Below, one piece after another: positions 21,327 to 29,566 of a DNA stretch of 31,406 nucleotides. This stretch comes from Methanoregula sp. UBA471 (GTDB taxonomy: Archaea > Halobacteriota > Methanomicrobia > Methanomicrobiales > Methanospirillaceae). A program made the translations under genes and the position numbers. Every line of letters starts with the position of its first letter. The first letter of the stretch is position 1. Where the stretch lies: NCBI GenBank assembly GCA_002495065.1, contig DADT01000025.1:6861-38266 (forward strand), given 5' to 3'. Below the pieces are notes generated by a model. That model worked only from the letters and a program-made list of their open reading frames with translations, had not been told where the DNA came from and did no database searches.

Positions 21327-22460
21327 ATGACCACGGGTCGGACATTGGTTCTGAGTGTTGACCGGGACGACGATATCGGCTGGAAGGCTCATATCGAAAG
21401 TCCGGCCATTGGCCGGGCTGCCTGTCTCAAGGCTGCAAATACCTTAGCGCTGGCTGACCCGGAAGATTCAGATATCAACGCCATATTCTCAGCAATCAGG
21501 ATCTACGACGAACTCACGGAAAATGGGGAAGAGACCGCCATCGCAGTTGTTGCCGGAAACCATCTTCACATGATCGAAGGGGACCGCAGGATCGCTACCT
21601 CGCTCGAACAGGTGATAAAAGAGACTCAGGCAACCAACTGCATCCTGGTTACCGACGGTGCGGAAGATGAGTATGTCATTCCGATTATCCAGTCAAGGAT
21701 TCCGGTCTCGAGCATCCGGAGGGTCATTGTCAACCAGATGCCCAATCTGGAAGGCACCTATTATATCCTGAAGAAATTCCTTGACGATCCGAAGATATCC
21801 CGTATGGTCTTTATCCCCCTCGGACTTGCAATGATTCTCTATGCCACGGCATACCTGCTCGATTACCCCGGTGTTGCGACAATCATTGTCGTAGGGGTGA
21901 TCGGGGCTTACCTGCTTTACAAGGGATTCGGGTTTGACGAGATCGTGCACAGCATTATGGATGCCCTCCGGATATCGCTCTCCCGGGGACGATTTTCCTT
22001 TGTCACGTATACGACCACTATCCTGCTCATTATCATCGGATTTACCGTAGGTTTCACTAACGTCCTGAAATTCTATTCTACTGACGGTAGTCTGGGACTC
22101 GTGCTGTACCTGATGACATTTATCTACGGCTCTATCGAATGGCTTATTGTTGCAGGACTGGTTACTTCAGTCGGGGTGATCATTGACGTGTACGCAAACG
22201 AACGGGAGGGACTCGGAAAGGTGATTGTTTTTCCGTTTTTTGTCATCGCACTGGGTTTTATCCTCTACGGAGCCAGCGTGTACATTATTTCCGTAAGTGG
22301 CGTGCCTGATTTCCCGCTCTCCGCAGAAGTCGCAGCAGACAATATTCTCTACTCCACCGTTATCGGCATTATCTCCGCAGTTGTTGGTGTCATTATCCAA
22401 TACGGCGTCAACAAAAAAATGGCAGAACTTCGCAAACAGGAAATTATCGAAGTCATGTGA
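21327..22460 (+). CDS. DUF373 family archaeal membrane protein
   Basis: A 377-residue protein. The soluble N-terminal ~155 residues open with RTLVLSVDRDDDIGWKA and contain GNHLHMIEGDRRIATSLEQV and LVTDGAEDEYVIPIIQSRIPV, hallmarks of the DUF373 family (COG2237). About six hydrophobic segments follow between residues 160 and 365, with a short charged cytoplasmic end. Function is unknown; the family is nearly confined to archaea. TTTATAATG at 21289-21297 is a likely TATA box, giving a leader of about 10 bases. The ATG at 21327 fits the family N terminus; a GTG at 21303 is less likely. Confidence 0.8.
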   Translation: MTTGRTLVLSVDRDDDIGWKAHIESPAIGRAACLKAANTLALADPEDSDINAIFSAIRIYDELTENGEETAIAVVAGNHLHMIEGDRRIATSLEQVIKETQATNCILVTDGAEDEYVIPIIQSRIPVSSIRRVIVNQMPNLEGTYYILKKFLDDPKISRMVFIPLGLAMILYATAYLLDYPGVATIIVVGVIGAYLLYKGFGFDEIVHSIMDALRISLSRGRFSFVTYTTTILLIIIGFTVGFTNVLKFYSTDGSLGLVLYLMTFIYGSIEWLIVAGLVTSVGVIIDVYANEREGLGKVIVFPFFVIALGFILYGASVYIISVSGVPDFPLSAEVAADNILYSTVIGIISAVVGVIIQYGVNKKMAELRKQEIIEVM

Positions 22461-22620
22461 ACCGCCATCAGATGGTATCGTCCACTAATGCTTCCGGGCA
22501 AACCGGTGGTGCTGAGGCGAGACGAAGTATCGGCACTCATGACACTTTTCGTTAACGATATCCGTTTTTTTCCGGATGAAATTTTACCTCGGTCTCTCTG
22601 GCAACCTGCGGTTTCCCAAA

Positions 22621-23088
22621 TCAACCGAAGTCTGCGCGGGGTTCTGTTGAGAAATATCCCATACCGCTCGGAAACTCACGTGTCATGGTGAAATTTCTGG
22701 TTGCCTGGGGAGAGCTGACCGAAAGCTGCGGGATCGCGATGTTGAAGTCATGGGAAGGGTACCAGTAGATTCCATTACCATATGACAGGGCAGCTTCATT
22801 TACGGTTAAATCGGCACTGGAGAGATCGATGCGTTTTATCTTTGCATCATCATAATTGAGGATCTTCATCAGCTTGTTTTTCAGATCCTGTTTGCCCAGG
22901 AGAAAAAAGATGAACCTCGTACCTTCATCCACTTTATAATTGACGTGGATATCAGCGCTCCCGTTATCGAGCCGGATCTGTACGTCCTGAATGGTGATAT
23001 AACTGTAGCGCTCTTCACGGGCAGCAAGGACAGGTACCACAAGGCTGGCAGCCAGGAGAATAAGCAGCACGACAGCATAGGCTCGCAT
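22621..23088 (-). CDS. secreted hypothetical protein
   Basis: A 155-residue protein with a clear signal peptide (MRAYAVVLLILLAASLVVPV, probable cleavage after VLA near residue 22). The rest is mainly beta-strand (YSYITIQDVQIRLDNGSADIHVNYKV) with an FIFFLLGKQDLKNKL segment. No second membrane span and no lipobox, so it is probably exported. GGAAGGT precedes the ATG by eight bases and a TATA-like TTTAAAC lies near 23116. It converges with the DUF373 gene. Family not recognised. Confidence 0.65.
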   Translation of the reverse strand: MRAYAVVLLILLAASLVVPVLAAREERYSYITIQDVQIRLDNGSADIHVNYKVDEGTRFIFFLLGKQDLKNKLMKILNYDDAKIKRIDLSSADLTVNEAALSYGNGIYWYPSHDFNIAIPQLSVSSPQATRNFTMTREFPSGMGYFSTEPRADFG

Positions 23089-23360
23089 AGTATAGTACCT
23101 TCCGTGAAGGCCGTTTAAATTGTTTTGGGTTATGCCAATTTCCTGAAGATTTCGACAAGATGAACGACGAAGGTTGATGTATCTTTTACGAAAATATCAC
23201 TATTGATATCTTTTCTGGATTTGATGATGAAAAATTTTCGTTTTATGTTCTGGTCATACGTTGAGACCTTGTCGGCGGTTGCCTCAGGGTGGTTGAGACA
23301 GATTGAAAATCCGGGTCTTTGTTGGTACTTCCCCCTCAAAGTCAGGATATTATTGGAGGT

Positions 23361-23470
23361 CACCCGCCTCAGGGCCTCTCCGAGGCACGGCGGGGCAGGA
23401 AGGGTCAGGAGAATTTTTCGTAACAGAGCCGCCGCGGGGGCGTCCCTTTTTGGTGCGGCGGCGTTCATCA
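23361..23470 (-). repeat. dispersed GC-rich hairpin repeat, subfamily B, copy 1
   Basis: Reverse complement begins GATGAACGCCGCCGC, with the run ACCAAAAAGGGACGCCCCCG, and ends in the GCCTC...GAGGCGGG hairpin. It matches 25981-26108 in both hairpin blocks, while the spacer between them differs. It lies in the 600-base gap between the secreted-protein and alba genes, which otherwise shows no gene. Confidence 0.75.
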
Positions 23471-23692
23471 TTTAATTGATATATCACCATCTCCACCGAT
23501 TCGGATATCTGTTCAGTGTACGAAGCCGACTCCCCGTAGATAATGGGATCTCATTAAAATTGAGAATCCTGAGAAAAGAACATGAGAATTTTTAAAAAAT
23601 CTGTCTGCAAATTTCAATTCCCCGGGTTTCTTGCACGTATCACAGAGAGGACTATTCACGAAAAAAAGATTCTTGTGGAGAGCCGGGAGGAA
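23471..23692. other. gap beyond the alba gene with no recognisable gene
   Basis: About 220 AT-rich bases. A 62-codon plus-strand frame at 23582 runs into the alba gene and looks spurious. T-rich stretches on the minus strand could end the asd-alba message. Confidence 0.35.
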
Positions 23693-23974
23693 TTATTTGG
23701 TATTGGCAAGAACAATTTCAATGGAAGAAACATTGGTCTTTCCCGAATCGGTATCTATGATCTCGGTTGAGGTAATAATCTCTTTTTTTGTAACTCCTTC
23801 TAAAAACCGGTTAAGTGCTATTTCTGCGGTATCCACTGCACGTGAAATTGCCTTCCCTCGTGCCTTTATCGCCACCTCTTCTGCTCCATTGTTGAACTGT
23901 GTTATAACGGCAAGGACGTAGTTCATGACGGGTTTGTTGCCGACGAATACTGTGTTCTCTTTTGGCTGCTGCAT
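23693..23974 (-). CDS. albA: DNA/RNA-binding chromatin protein Alba
   Basis: A 93-residue protein with the Alba signature: NTVFVGNKPVMNYVLAVITQFN, then EVAIKARGKAISRAVDTAEI and a closing strand SSIEIVLANTK. Alba dimers coat archaeal DNA and bind RNA, and acetylation of a lysine corresponding to one near the N-terminal loop tunes affinity in some species. AAGGAGA lies seven bases before the ATG. It starts 16 bases after the asd stop and is very likely co-transcribed. Confidence 0.92.
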   Translation of the reverse strand: MQQPKENTVFVGNKPVMNYVLAVITQFNNGAEEVAIKARGKAISRAVDTAEIALNRFLEGVTKKEIITSTEIIDTDSGKTNVSSIEIVLANTK

Positions 23975-23990
23975 GATCGTTCTCCTTTGT

Positions 23991-25010
23991 TCAGAGATAC
24001 TTCTTCTTGGTAATCAGTTCTGCATTCAGTACGCTTGCTCCGGCTGCGCCACGGATGGTGTTGTGCCCCATCGCGATAAACCGGACTCCTTCCCGAAGTC
24101 TGCCCACAGATACGGTCATCCCGTTTCCCCGCATCCGGTCCAGGCGGGGCTGGGGACGATCCTTGTCTTCTTCAAAGAAATGTACCGATTCCTTTGGCTG
24201 TGTCGGAAGATCTTTGATAGGAGGCTTGTATTCCCGGAAAGCATCTTTAAGTTTTTCCAGGGGTTCCTTGATGTCAATCCAGATTGCCATGGTATGACCA
24301 TCAATGACCGGGACACGGTGGCAGCTTGCACTTACATCAAATGCTGCATTTGTAACCTTGTTACCCTTCAGTGTTCCCATTATCTTAAGGGTCTCGGTTT
24401 CCATCTTCTCCTCTTCCTGGCCAATGTACGGGATGACATTGTCATAGATAGCCATCGCTGCCACACCGGCAAACCCGGCTCCTGAGATCGCCTGCATGGT
24501 CGCTACGTTGACACGGGAAAATCTGAATTTCCTCAAAGGAGCGAGAGCAGTTACCATCATGATGGTGGAACAGTTCGGGTTGGTAACAATAAATCCGTCT
24601 CTGCCTGAATCCCGCTGGACATCAATAAGACCTAGGTGGTCGGGGTTAACTTCCGGAACAACGAGCGGTATTGCAGGCTCCATGCGGTGCGAACTCGCGT
24701 TGCTGCAGACGGCGATTCCCGCGTCGGCAAATTCATTCTCTACGCCGGCAGCAATATCTGCCGGCAAAGCAGAGAAGACCAGATCGACTCCCTTCATCGC
24801 TTTTGGTGAAGTGGGGGTCACTTTTATTTTTGCGATCTTTTCGGGAAACGGCGTTTCAAGACGCCAGTTCACGATCTTCCCATACGGCTGTCCTGCACTA
24901 CGATCAGAGGCAGCAAGGGTCGAAAGATTAAACCACGGGTGATCCGCTAATAGTTCAACAAATCGCTGGCCAACCGCTCCAGTAGCTCCGAGCACTCCAA
25001 CATTGATCAT
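23991..25010 (-). CDS. asd: aspartate-semialdehyde dehydrogenase
   Basis: A 339-residue enzyme that reduces aspartyl phosphate to aspartate semialdehyde with NADPH, the branch point to lysine, threonine and methionine. MINVGVLGATGAVGQRF is the nucleotide-binding start. Catalytic Cys147 lies in TNPNCSTIM and the base His239 in PVIDGHT, the archaeal/fungal type. The frame is open upstream to 25229, but those ~73 residues are not conserved-looking, so the start at 25010 is preferred. A TATA box CTATAAAA at 25107-25115 would give a leader of about 75 bases. It sits downstream of dapA-dapB and two ferredoxins, consistent with a lysine/diaminopimelate gene cluster. Confidence 0.9.
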   Translation of the reverse strand: MINVGVLGATGAVGQRFVELLADHPWFNLSTLAASDRSAGQPYGKIVNWRLETPFPEKIAKIKVTPTSPKAMKGVDLVFSALPADIAAGVENEFADAGIAVCSNASSHRMEPAIPLVVPEVNPDHLGLIDVQRDSGRDGFIVTNPNCSTIMMVTALAPLRKFRFSRVNVATMQAISGAGFAGVAAMAIYDNVIPYIGQEEEKMETETLKIMGTLKGNKVTNAAFDVSASCHRVPVIDGHTMAIWIDIKEPLEKLKDAFREYKPPIKDLPTQPKESVHFFEEDKDRPQPRLDRMRGNGMTVSVGRLREGVRFIAMGHNTIRGAAGASVLNAELITKKKYL

Positions 25011-25106
25011 GTCTGTCAGGTCCTGTTCGTTTGTTCTCCCGTTGAAATATGGTGGGTTGTAAAATCCCATTTCACCTGTGATGATAAAAACGTTGTTTTT
25101 TAAAAT

Positions 25107-25115
25107 TTTATAGTC
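25107..25115 (-). promoter_or_regulatory. TATA box of the asd-alba operon
   Basis: On the minus strand ACTATAAAA followed by TTTTAAAA. The predicted start is near 25085, within the 278-base gap between the ferredoxins and asd. Confidence 0.45.
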
Positions 25116-25288
25116 CATATCGTGAACAATCCCCCAGACAGGTGATTTCCGTTGGCCGGAGGAACAATTTATTCTGCGCCGAGGAATGTATCGGACAAAA
25201 AAAAAGGGAAACTGGGAAGTAATACTCACATCCGAGAGGATTACAAAAAGAGATTACAAAAAGAGTATCCGGACCGGATAAAATCAGC

Positions 25289-25471
25289 CTATTCCATGTG
25301 AATTGCTTCAGACGGGCAGGCGTCGACACATGTTTCACAATCCACACACATGTCCTTGTCGACTTTCGCTTTTTCGTTTTCCATTGATATTGCAGAAGCC
25401 GGACATTCGCTCACACACGTTTCGCATCCGGTACATTTTTCCTTGTTTACAACGGCTACCAAACCATTCAC
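25289..25471 (-). CDS. 2[4Fe-4S] ferredoxin, second copy
   Basis: A 60-residue ferredoxin with two CxxCxxCxxxCP motifs (CTGCETCVSECP and CVDCETCVDACP), each able to hold a [4Fe-4S] cluster. It carries low-potential electrons in the cytoplasm. GTG start, overlapping the stop of the upstream copy (GTGA). It differs from that copy at only about a dozen positions, so this is a tandem duplication. Confidence 0.9.
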   Translation of the reverse strand: MNGLVAVVNKEKCTGCETCVSECPASAISMENEKAKVDKDMCVDCETCVDACPSEAIHME

Positions 25472-25650
25472 TCCACGACAATTGCTTCAGAGGGACAGAT
25501 GTCAACACATGTCTGGCAGTCGACGCACATTTCCTTGTCGACTTTCGCTTTTTCGTTCTCTATGGCGATAGCTGAAGCGGGACACTCATTCACGCATGTC
25601 TCGCATCCGGTACATTTACTGTTGTCAACGATTGCAACCAACTCGTTCAC
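25468..25650 (-). CDS. 2[4Fe-4S] ferredoxin, first copy
   Basis: A 60-residue ferredoxin from the GTG at 25650, with CTGCETCVNECP and CVDCQTCVDICP. The frame is open to an ATG at 25701, but the added 17 residues are hydrophobic and not conserved in the twin. The GTG choice gives equal length and matching N termini (VNELVAIVD against VNGLVAVVN). The TATA box at 25674-25686 predicts transcription from about 25652, so the message would be leaderless with GTG. Lies between dapB and asd. Confidence 0.88.
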   Translation of the reverse strand: MNELVAIVDNSKCTGCETCVNECPASAIAIENEKAKVDKEMCVDCQTCVDICPSEAIVVE

Positions 25651-25673
25651 TCCATCGTATATGTTGGAGAAAA

Positions 25674-25686
25674 GATAAAAAATAGG
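25674..25686 (-). promoter_or_regulatory. TATA box of the tandem ferredoxin genes
   Basis: CCTATTTTTTATC on the minus strand, centred about 29 bases before the GTG at 25650. Predicts a leaderless transcript. Confidence 0.5.
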
Positions 25687-25980
25687 TTTCGATGCGAGCA
25701 TGGTGAAAAAAACTTAATTATCGTTCTTTTTTCAGGTGAAAGGCAAGAAAAAACTCCCGGGTAATCGGGGCGGTTCATAATCCTGTGTGATAGGGTTTGT
25801 GAAGGAAGTTTGAAACCGACTACCGATCGCGTATACTAAATCAGAAAATAGTAATTCCAACTTTGGTGATTCACGTTCAAGTAAATATACCGGGAAAAAC
25901 AGGAACCGTGAACTTACATGTCATTGATGAGAATCGCGTTGGGCGGATATGAAGGATCACCACAACAATATTCCCGTTTG

Positions 25981-26108
25981 TGATGAACGCCGCCGCACCA
26001 AAAAGGGACGCCCCCGCGGCGGATCAGTTAACAAAGTTGGTGAATTTTAACAGACTCTAAAATCCTCTGACCCGATGTGCCTCGGAGAGGCCCTGAGGCG
26101 GGTGATCC
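25981..26108 (+). repeat. dispersed GC-rich hairpin repeat, subfamily B, copy 2
   Basis: Begins TGATGAACGCCGCCGCACC, carries the CCGCCGC/GCGGCGG hairpin block, a ~50-base spacer unrelated to the other copies, then the GCCTC...GAGGCGGG hairpin. It lies in the ~740-base gap between the ferredoxin promoter and the end of dapB. Confidence 0.75.
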
Positions 26109-26392
26109 TCTTAAGATACAATAAATCCGACTCAGAATTTACATCATTGTGCAGGGTTTATCCGTTTTATAATATTTTTCGGCTGAGACCGGAAAGTCGA
26201 AGATGCAACCGAAATTGCACTGCAACAAAGGACCCGGGAATGAACGGTGCTTTTTACTCCTGGTGTTTCAATCAGTTTCAGAAGTTGAATGAAAAAAGAC
26301 TGAAGAAATTTTATCTCGGATAGCGAACGGTAACTATTTATTTTCCCTATTGGTTCACTGCACCACAGATGGCTGTCGCGTTTCCGGGAAAA
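26109..26392. other. gap after the repeat, with a possible short transcript
   Basis: TTTTATAATA at about 26165-26174 could be a plus-strand TATA box. A 27-codon frame follows (ATG near 26240, MNGAFYSWCFNQFQKLNEKR...). Nothing else supports a gene. Confidence 0.25.
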
Positions 26393-27157
26393 TTATTTCC
26401 CGAGGTTGAGCACATCATTCATACCATAAATTCCCGGTTTTTTGCCGGCAACCCAGCGGGCAGCCTGGAGAGCACCGGTTGCGAATACCGACCGGTCGTA
26501 TGCCCGGTGAGAGATTTCAATGGTCTCGAAATTTTTCGAGAACATCACCTTATGGTCACCGACAATATCGCCGCCCCGTATCACATGGACTCCGATCTCA
26601 TTGCCGCGTTCCATCATACCTTCGCGACCGTACATCTTTTTCCGGGAACCAACTTCTTCATCAAGGATCTGCAGGATTGTTTTTGCTGTCCCGCTTGGAG
26701 CATCCTTTTTGTTCCGGTGGTGTGCCTCAATTACCTCGATATCGTAGTCCTTCAGAAGCTTTCCCGCGTCACGCAGGAGCTGCCAGAAGATATTCACTCC
26801 CATCGAAAAGTTACTGGAAATGACCGCCGGGACATTGCCACGGATTGCCTGTTCCATCTCTGCTCTCTGTTCACCGCTGAATCCGGTTGTACCGACAACC
26901 AGCGCTACCTTGTTGCGGGCAGCCATCTTCACATTTCCGACGGCTGCCTGTGCGATGGTAAAATCGATAAGTACATCCGGCCGGGTGCGTTGTAAAAGAG
27001 ATTCTGCATTCTTTGATTCAACTATTTCGACACCAAAAAATGAACCGGGTTTCAGGTTGATACCGCCGACAAGTTCAAGATCGGATGACTCGTTGACCAT
27101 CCGACCGATTGTCTGGCCCATGCGGCCGGAGGCGCCACAAACAACCACTTTTATCAT
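26393..27157 (-). CDS. dapB: 4-hydroxy-tetrahydrodipicolinate reductase
   Basis: A 254-residue NAD(P)H-dependent reductase, the second step of the diaminopimelate/lysine branch. CGASGRMG (7-14) is the nucleotide-binding loop. The signature EAHHRNKKDAPSGTA (143-157) holds the catalytic His pair and Lys residues. Length is normal. It starts eight bases after the dapA stop, so they are one operon. Confidence 0.93.
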   Translation of the reverse strand: MIKVVVCGASGRMGQTIGRMVNESSDLELVGGINLKPGSFFGVEIVESKNAESLLQRTRPDVLIDFTIAQAAVGNVKMAARNKVALVVGTTGFSGEQRAEMEQAIRGNVPAVISSNFSMGVNIFWQLLRDAGKLLKDYDIEVIEAHHRNKKDAPSGTAKTILQILDEEVGSRKKMYGREGMMERGNEIGVHVIRGGDIVGDHKVMFSKNFETIEISHRAYDRSVFATGALQAARWVAGKKPGIYGMNDVLNLGK

Positions 27158-27165
27158 GTCTCAGC

Positions 27166-28134
27166 TCACCGTGCCCGGGTTTTCTGAGAGGTTTTTTTCC
27201 TGACCGCAACGGTTTTTACCGGTTTTTTTGACGGAGCGGAGGACTTTGGAATACTTTTCTTCGGGATGGTGGCAAGAATTTTTCTGAGCTGTTCTGTCTT
27301 CTTCTCATCGAGTTCATCAAGCGGAAGCCTTACCGGTCCACCTGCCATGCCCAGTAACTCTACAGCCTTTTTCACCGGGATCGGATTTGTATCGATGAAC
27401 ATCGAACGGAAAAGGGGCGACAGGGCATAATGGAGTACCAGTGCCTTCTGGTAATCACACTCTTTCATTGCTTCATACATCGCAACCATGCGTGACGGGT
27501 CCACATTTGCGGCAACCGAGATGATTCCGGCGCCCCCGAGGGCCAGGATCGGGAGTGTAATATTATCATCTCCGGAGATCACACAGAAATCTTCATCCTG
27601 GGTTTCTTCAATAATCCGCGAGATCTGCCCGATATTGCCACTTGCTTCCTTGATGGCGACGATGTTTGGGTGTTGTGCCAGCTCTGCGACAAGATCCGGC
27701 TCGAGGTTCTGCCCTGTCCGCCCGGGGACGTTATACATGACGACGGGGATATCGAGATCGGCAAGTTTCGTATAGTGCTTGATGAGTCCCGAACGGTTAG
27801 GCTTGTTATAGTACGGGCTGATGACGAGAACGCCATCCGCACCGATATTCTTTGCAGCCTTCGTCAGTCTCACGGCTTCGGCAGTATTGTTGGAGCCGGT
27901 GCCTGCGAGAACCGGGATCCTGCCGTTTATGTCATTGACGACAACTTCAATGACTTTTTCATGCTCTTCAAACGTGAGCGTGGCGGATTCACCGGTAGAC
28001 CCGCAGGGTACAATTCCATGGATACCACGGGAAACGAGAAAATCAACATTACGCTCCAGACCCTGGATATCAAGGTCCATCGCAGCATTCCTTTTAAAAG
28101 GGGTTATGATTGCCGGGAGGACACCTTCGAACAT
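27166..28134 (-). CDS. dapA: 4-hydroxy-tetrahydrodipicolinate synthase with a basic C-terminal tail
   Basis: A 322-residue TIM-barrel aldolase condensing pyruvate with aspartate semialdehyde. Schiff-base Lys162 lies in VAIKEASG, Tyr134 in YNVPGRTG and Thr47 in CGSTGES. The enzyme fold ends near residue 290, the usual length. About 30 further residues are strongly basic (KKSIPKSSAPSKKPVKTVAV...), unlike typical DapA. The tail is in frame with no sign of frameshift and may be disordered or bind nucleic acid or membrane. The gene lies eight bases downstream of the S17e gene and eight upstream of dapB. Confidence 0.93.
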   Translation of the reverse strand: MFEGVLPAIITPFKRNAAMDLDIQGLERNVDFLVSRGIHGIVPCGSTGESATLTFEEHEKVIEVVVNDINGRIPVLAGTGSNNTAEAVRLTKAAKNIGADGVLVISPYYNKPNRSGLIKHYTKLADLDIPVVMYNVPGRTGQNLEPDLVAELAQHPNIVAIKEASGNIGQISRIIEETQDEDFCVISGDDNITLPILALGGAGIISVAANVDPSRMVAMYEAMKECDYQKALVLHYALSPLFRSMFIDTNPIPVKKAVELLGMAGGPVRLPLDELDEKKTEQLRKILATIPKKSIPKSSAPSKKPVKTVAVRKKTSQKTRAR

Positions 28135-28142
28135 GAATAAGG

Positions 28143-28334
28143 TTATGAGTGTCTCTTGGTATTTATTTTTCTTGTGATGTATCCGGCAACGCGGTTCCTG
28201 ACACGTTTGCTTCCAATTACGGTTGATTTTCCAAGCTGCTGCTTGTTCTCATCGAAGCTGGCGGAAAAATAGTCCCGCTGACTGGCCAGAAGTTCAGTAC
28301 CGAGAGATTTTATGTATGACGGTTTAATTCCCAT
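28143..28334 (-). CDS. rps17e: ribosomal protein S17e
   Basis: A 63-residue protein beginning MGIKPSYIKSLGTELL and containing FDENK and SKRVRNRVAGYITRK, the S17e signature of the archaeal small ribosomal subunit. GAGGA lies seven bases before the ATG at 28334; the TTG six bases upstream in frame is not needed. Its stop is eight bases before dapA, coupling a ribosomal protein to lysine synthesis genes. Confidence 0.93.
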   Translation of the reverse strand: MGIKPSYIKSLGTELLASQRDYFSASFDENKQQLGKSTVIGSKRVRNRVAGYITRKINTKRHS

Positions 28335-28344
28335 GAGCAATTCC

Positions 28345-28899
28345 TCAAAGTTCTATATTTAGAATGCGGTTCGATATCATAATGATATTGTTCGAAACGT
28401 CGACTGGGTCTTCCCCGAGGATGATGAAAATGGATTCGTTCCCCCCCTTATTCGGATAACATACATCAGGCACGCCCTCTTTGCAGCATGATGCAATACT
28501 CCAGTCCATCGTACTTATCCCTGAAGGAGCCTTCCCTGGTTCAAACGACCTGCAATCAAGGAGCAGCCGCTCCATAACTTTCAGGACACCACCGGAATAC
28601 CGAAGGCTCGCCGCACTCCGGATATCAGGATCGAATCTCATAACGGTAAGAATAATCCGGGCGATATCCTCATCCACACCAAATTCACATGGCCCTGCTG
28701 CAGGCAATTCCTCCTGCCCCGCGACAATACCACCCTTCACCGCTGCGACGCCCCCTTTATCCCGTGCGCCGCGGATAGCATACCCCAGTCTTGCTCCGTG
28801 TGGCGGGATGAGCCTGGCATCCATGGATCGCGTCAGCAGTCCGGCGGCATCGGTAAGCGCGTCGAGGGTATCATTACGTTCCCGGGCCGGATCCTTCAT
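28345..28899 (-). CDS. stand-alone ThiN-domain protein (thiamine-phosphate synthase family)
   Basis: A 184-residue protein. From about residue 38, GYAIRGARDKGGVAAVKGGIV, then FGVDEDIARIILTVMRFDP and later STMDWSIASCCKEGVPDVCY, closely follow the ThiN domain. ThiN makes thiamine phosphate in archaea when fused to ThiD, or senses thiamine phosphates in ThiR regulators. Here neither a kinase nor a helix-turn-helix domain is attached. The first ~35 residues are helical. Catalytic or sensing role cannot be decided from the sequence alone. It is the first gene of the minus-strand operon leading to S17e, 10 bases downstream. Confidence 0.75.
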   Translation of the reverse strand: MKDPARERNDTLDALTDAAGLLTRSMDARLIPPHGARLGYAIRGARDKGGVAAVKGGIVAGQEELPAAGPCEFGVDEDIARIILTVMRFDPDIRSAASLRYSGGVLKVMERLLLDCRSFEPGKAPSGISTMDWSIASCCKEGVPDVCYPNKGGNESIFIILGEDPVDVSNNIIMISNRILNIEL

Positions 28900-29005
28900 T
28901 GTCCTAAAGTTGATACACCGGAGATTAATAAGGCAGTGCCCTTCTCAAAGGAAAGGAGGGATTATTCGGATACACATATATCTGTCAGCGGTGAAAATTT
29001 CTGGT

Positions 29006-29182
29006 ATGGATCCACGACTCCTTGATGTGATCATCGGCCTGTCAGGTTTTTTTGTCCTGATTGTTATGCTTGCTGTCCTACCCCAGATTATGATGGCCGG
29101 ATTTGCCTATATTGCAGCAATTGTTATATTCATTATGTTCCTTTCGGGTGCCGGGTATCTCGTGAACGAAAAAATATTATAA
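29006..29182 (+). CDS. small two-helix membrane protein
   Basis: A 58-residue protein with two hydrophobic segments (VIIGLSGFFVLIVMLAVL and MAGFAYIAAIVIFIMFLSGA) and a short charged end (NEKIL). The TATA-like ACACATATA at about 28971-28979 predicts a transcript starting only a few bases before the ATG. Divergent from the ThiN-like gene. Function unknown; a small membrane-anchor or regulatory peptide is possible. Confidence 0.6.
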   Translation: MDPRLLDVIIGLSGFFVLIVMLAVLPQIMMAGFAYIAAIVIFIMFLSGAGYLVNEKIL

Positions 29183-29254
29183 TCGTACCGTATTTCCTTC
29201 GGTCCTTTCCTTTTTTCCAATACAGAAATCCTCATTAAGGTATCCATTTTCCAT

Positions 29255-29480
29255 CTTTGTAGAAACGGGCATGAACGAGATTTCACTCCCGAACCATGAA
29301 AATTATTACACCTTGTAATGTTATGAGGGCTCCCCGCCTCAGGGCCTCTCCGAGGCACGGCGGGGTAGTGCGGTGTTTACAGCAATACATTTTAGAAACT
29401 GATCCGCCGCGGGGGCGCCCCGTCGGGGGCGGCGGGGTTCATCGCAAATAATTATGAAGAATAAACATTCCATTACTCAC
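29255..29480 (-). repeat. dispersed GC-rich hairpin repeat, subfamily A, copy 2
   Basis: The reverse complement matches 1947-2157 closely over the full length, including both hairpins and the flanks GTGAGTAATGGAATG and CATGCCCGTTTCTAC. It fills the gap between the small membrane protein and the end of priL, which holds no gene. Confidence 0.8.
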
Positions 29481-29499
29481 ATCTGTTTAATAGCCCAAA

Positions 29500-29528
29500 A
29501 AAGAGCGTTAAGAAAAATATTTTGAGGA
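29500..29528 (+). repeat. 29-base AT-rich unit, copy 2
   Basis: Identical over 29 bases to 1891-1919. It lies 19 bases from the large repeat. It is on the same side relative to the repeat core as copy 1, but reads in the opposite direction relative to that core. Confidence 0.7.
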
Positions 29529-29566
29529 ATTCTACTATGTCCCACTTTCTCAGTCTGACGGATAAA

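Noticed and set aside
23582..23770. 62-codon plus-strand frame
   Set aside because: Overlaps the clearly real alba gene on the other strand and lacks protein-like features.
25011..25229. N-terminal extension of asd to 25229
   Set aside because: Residues before MINVGVLGATG do not resemble the family, and the TATA box at 25107-25115 lies inside the extension.
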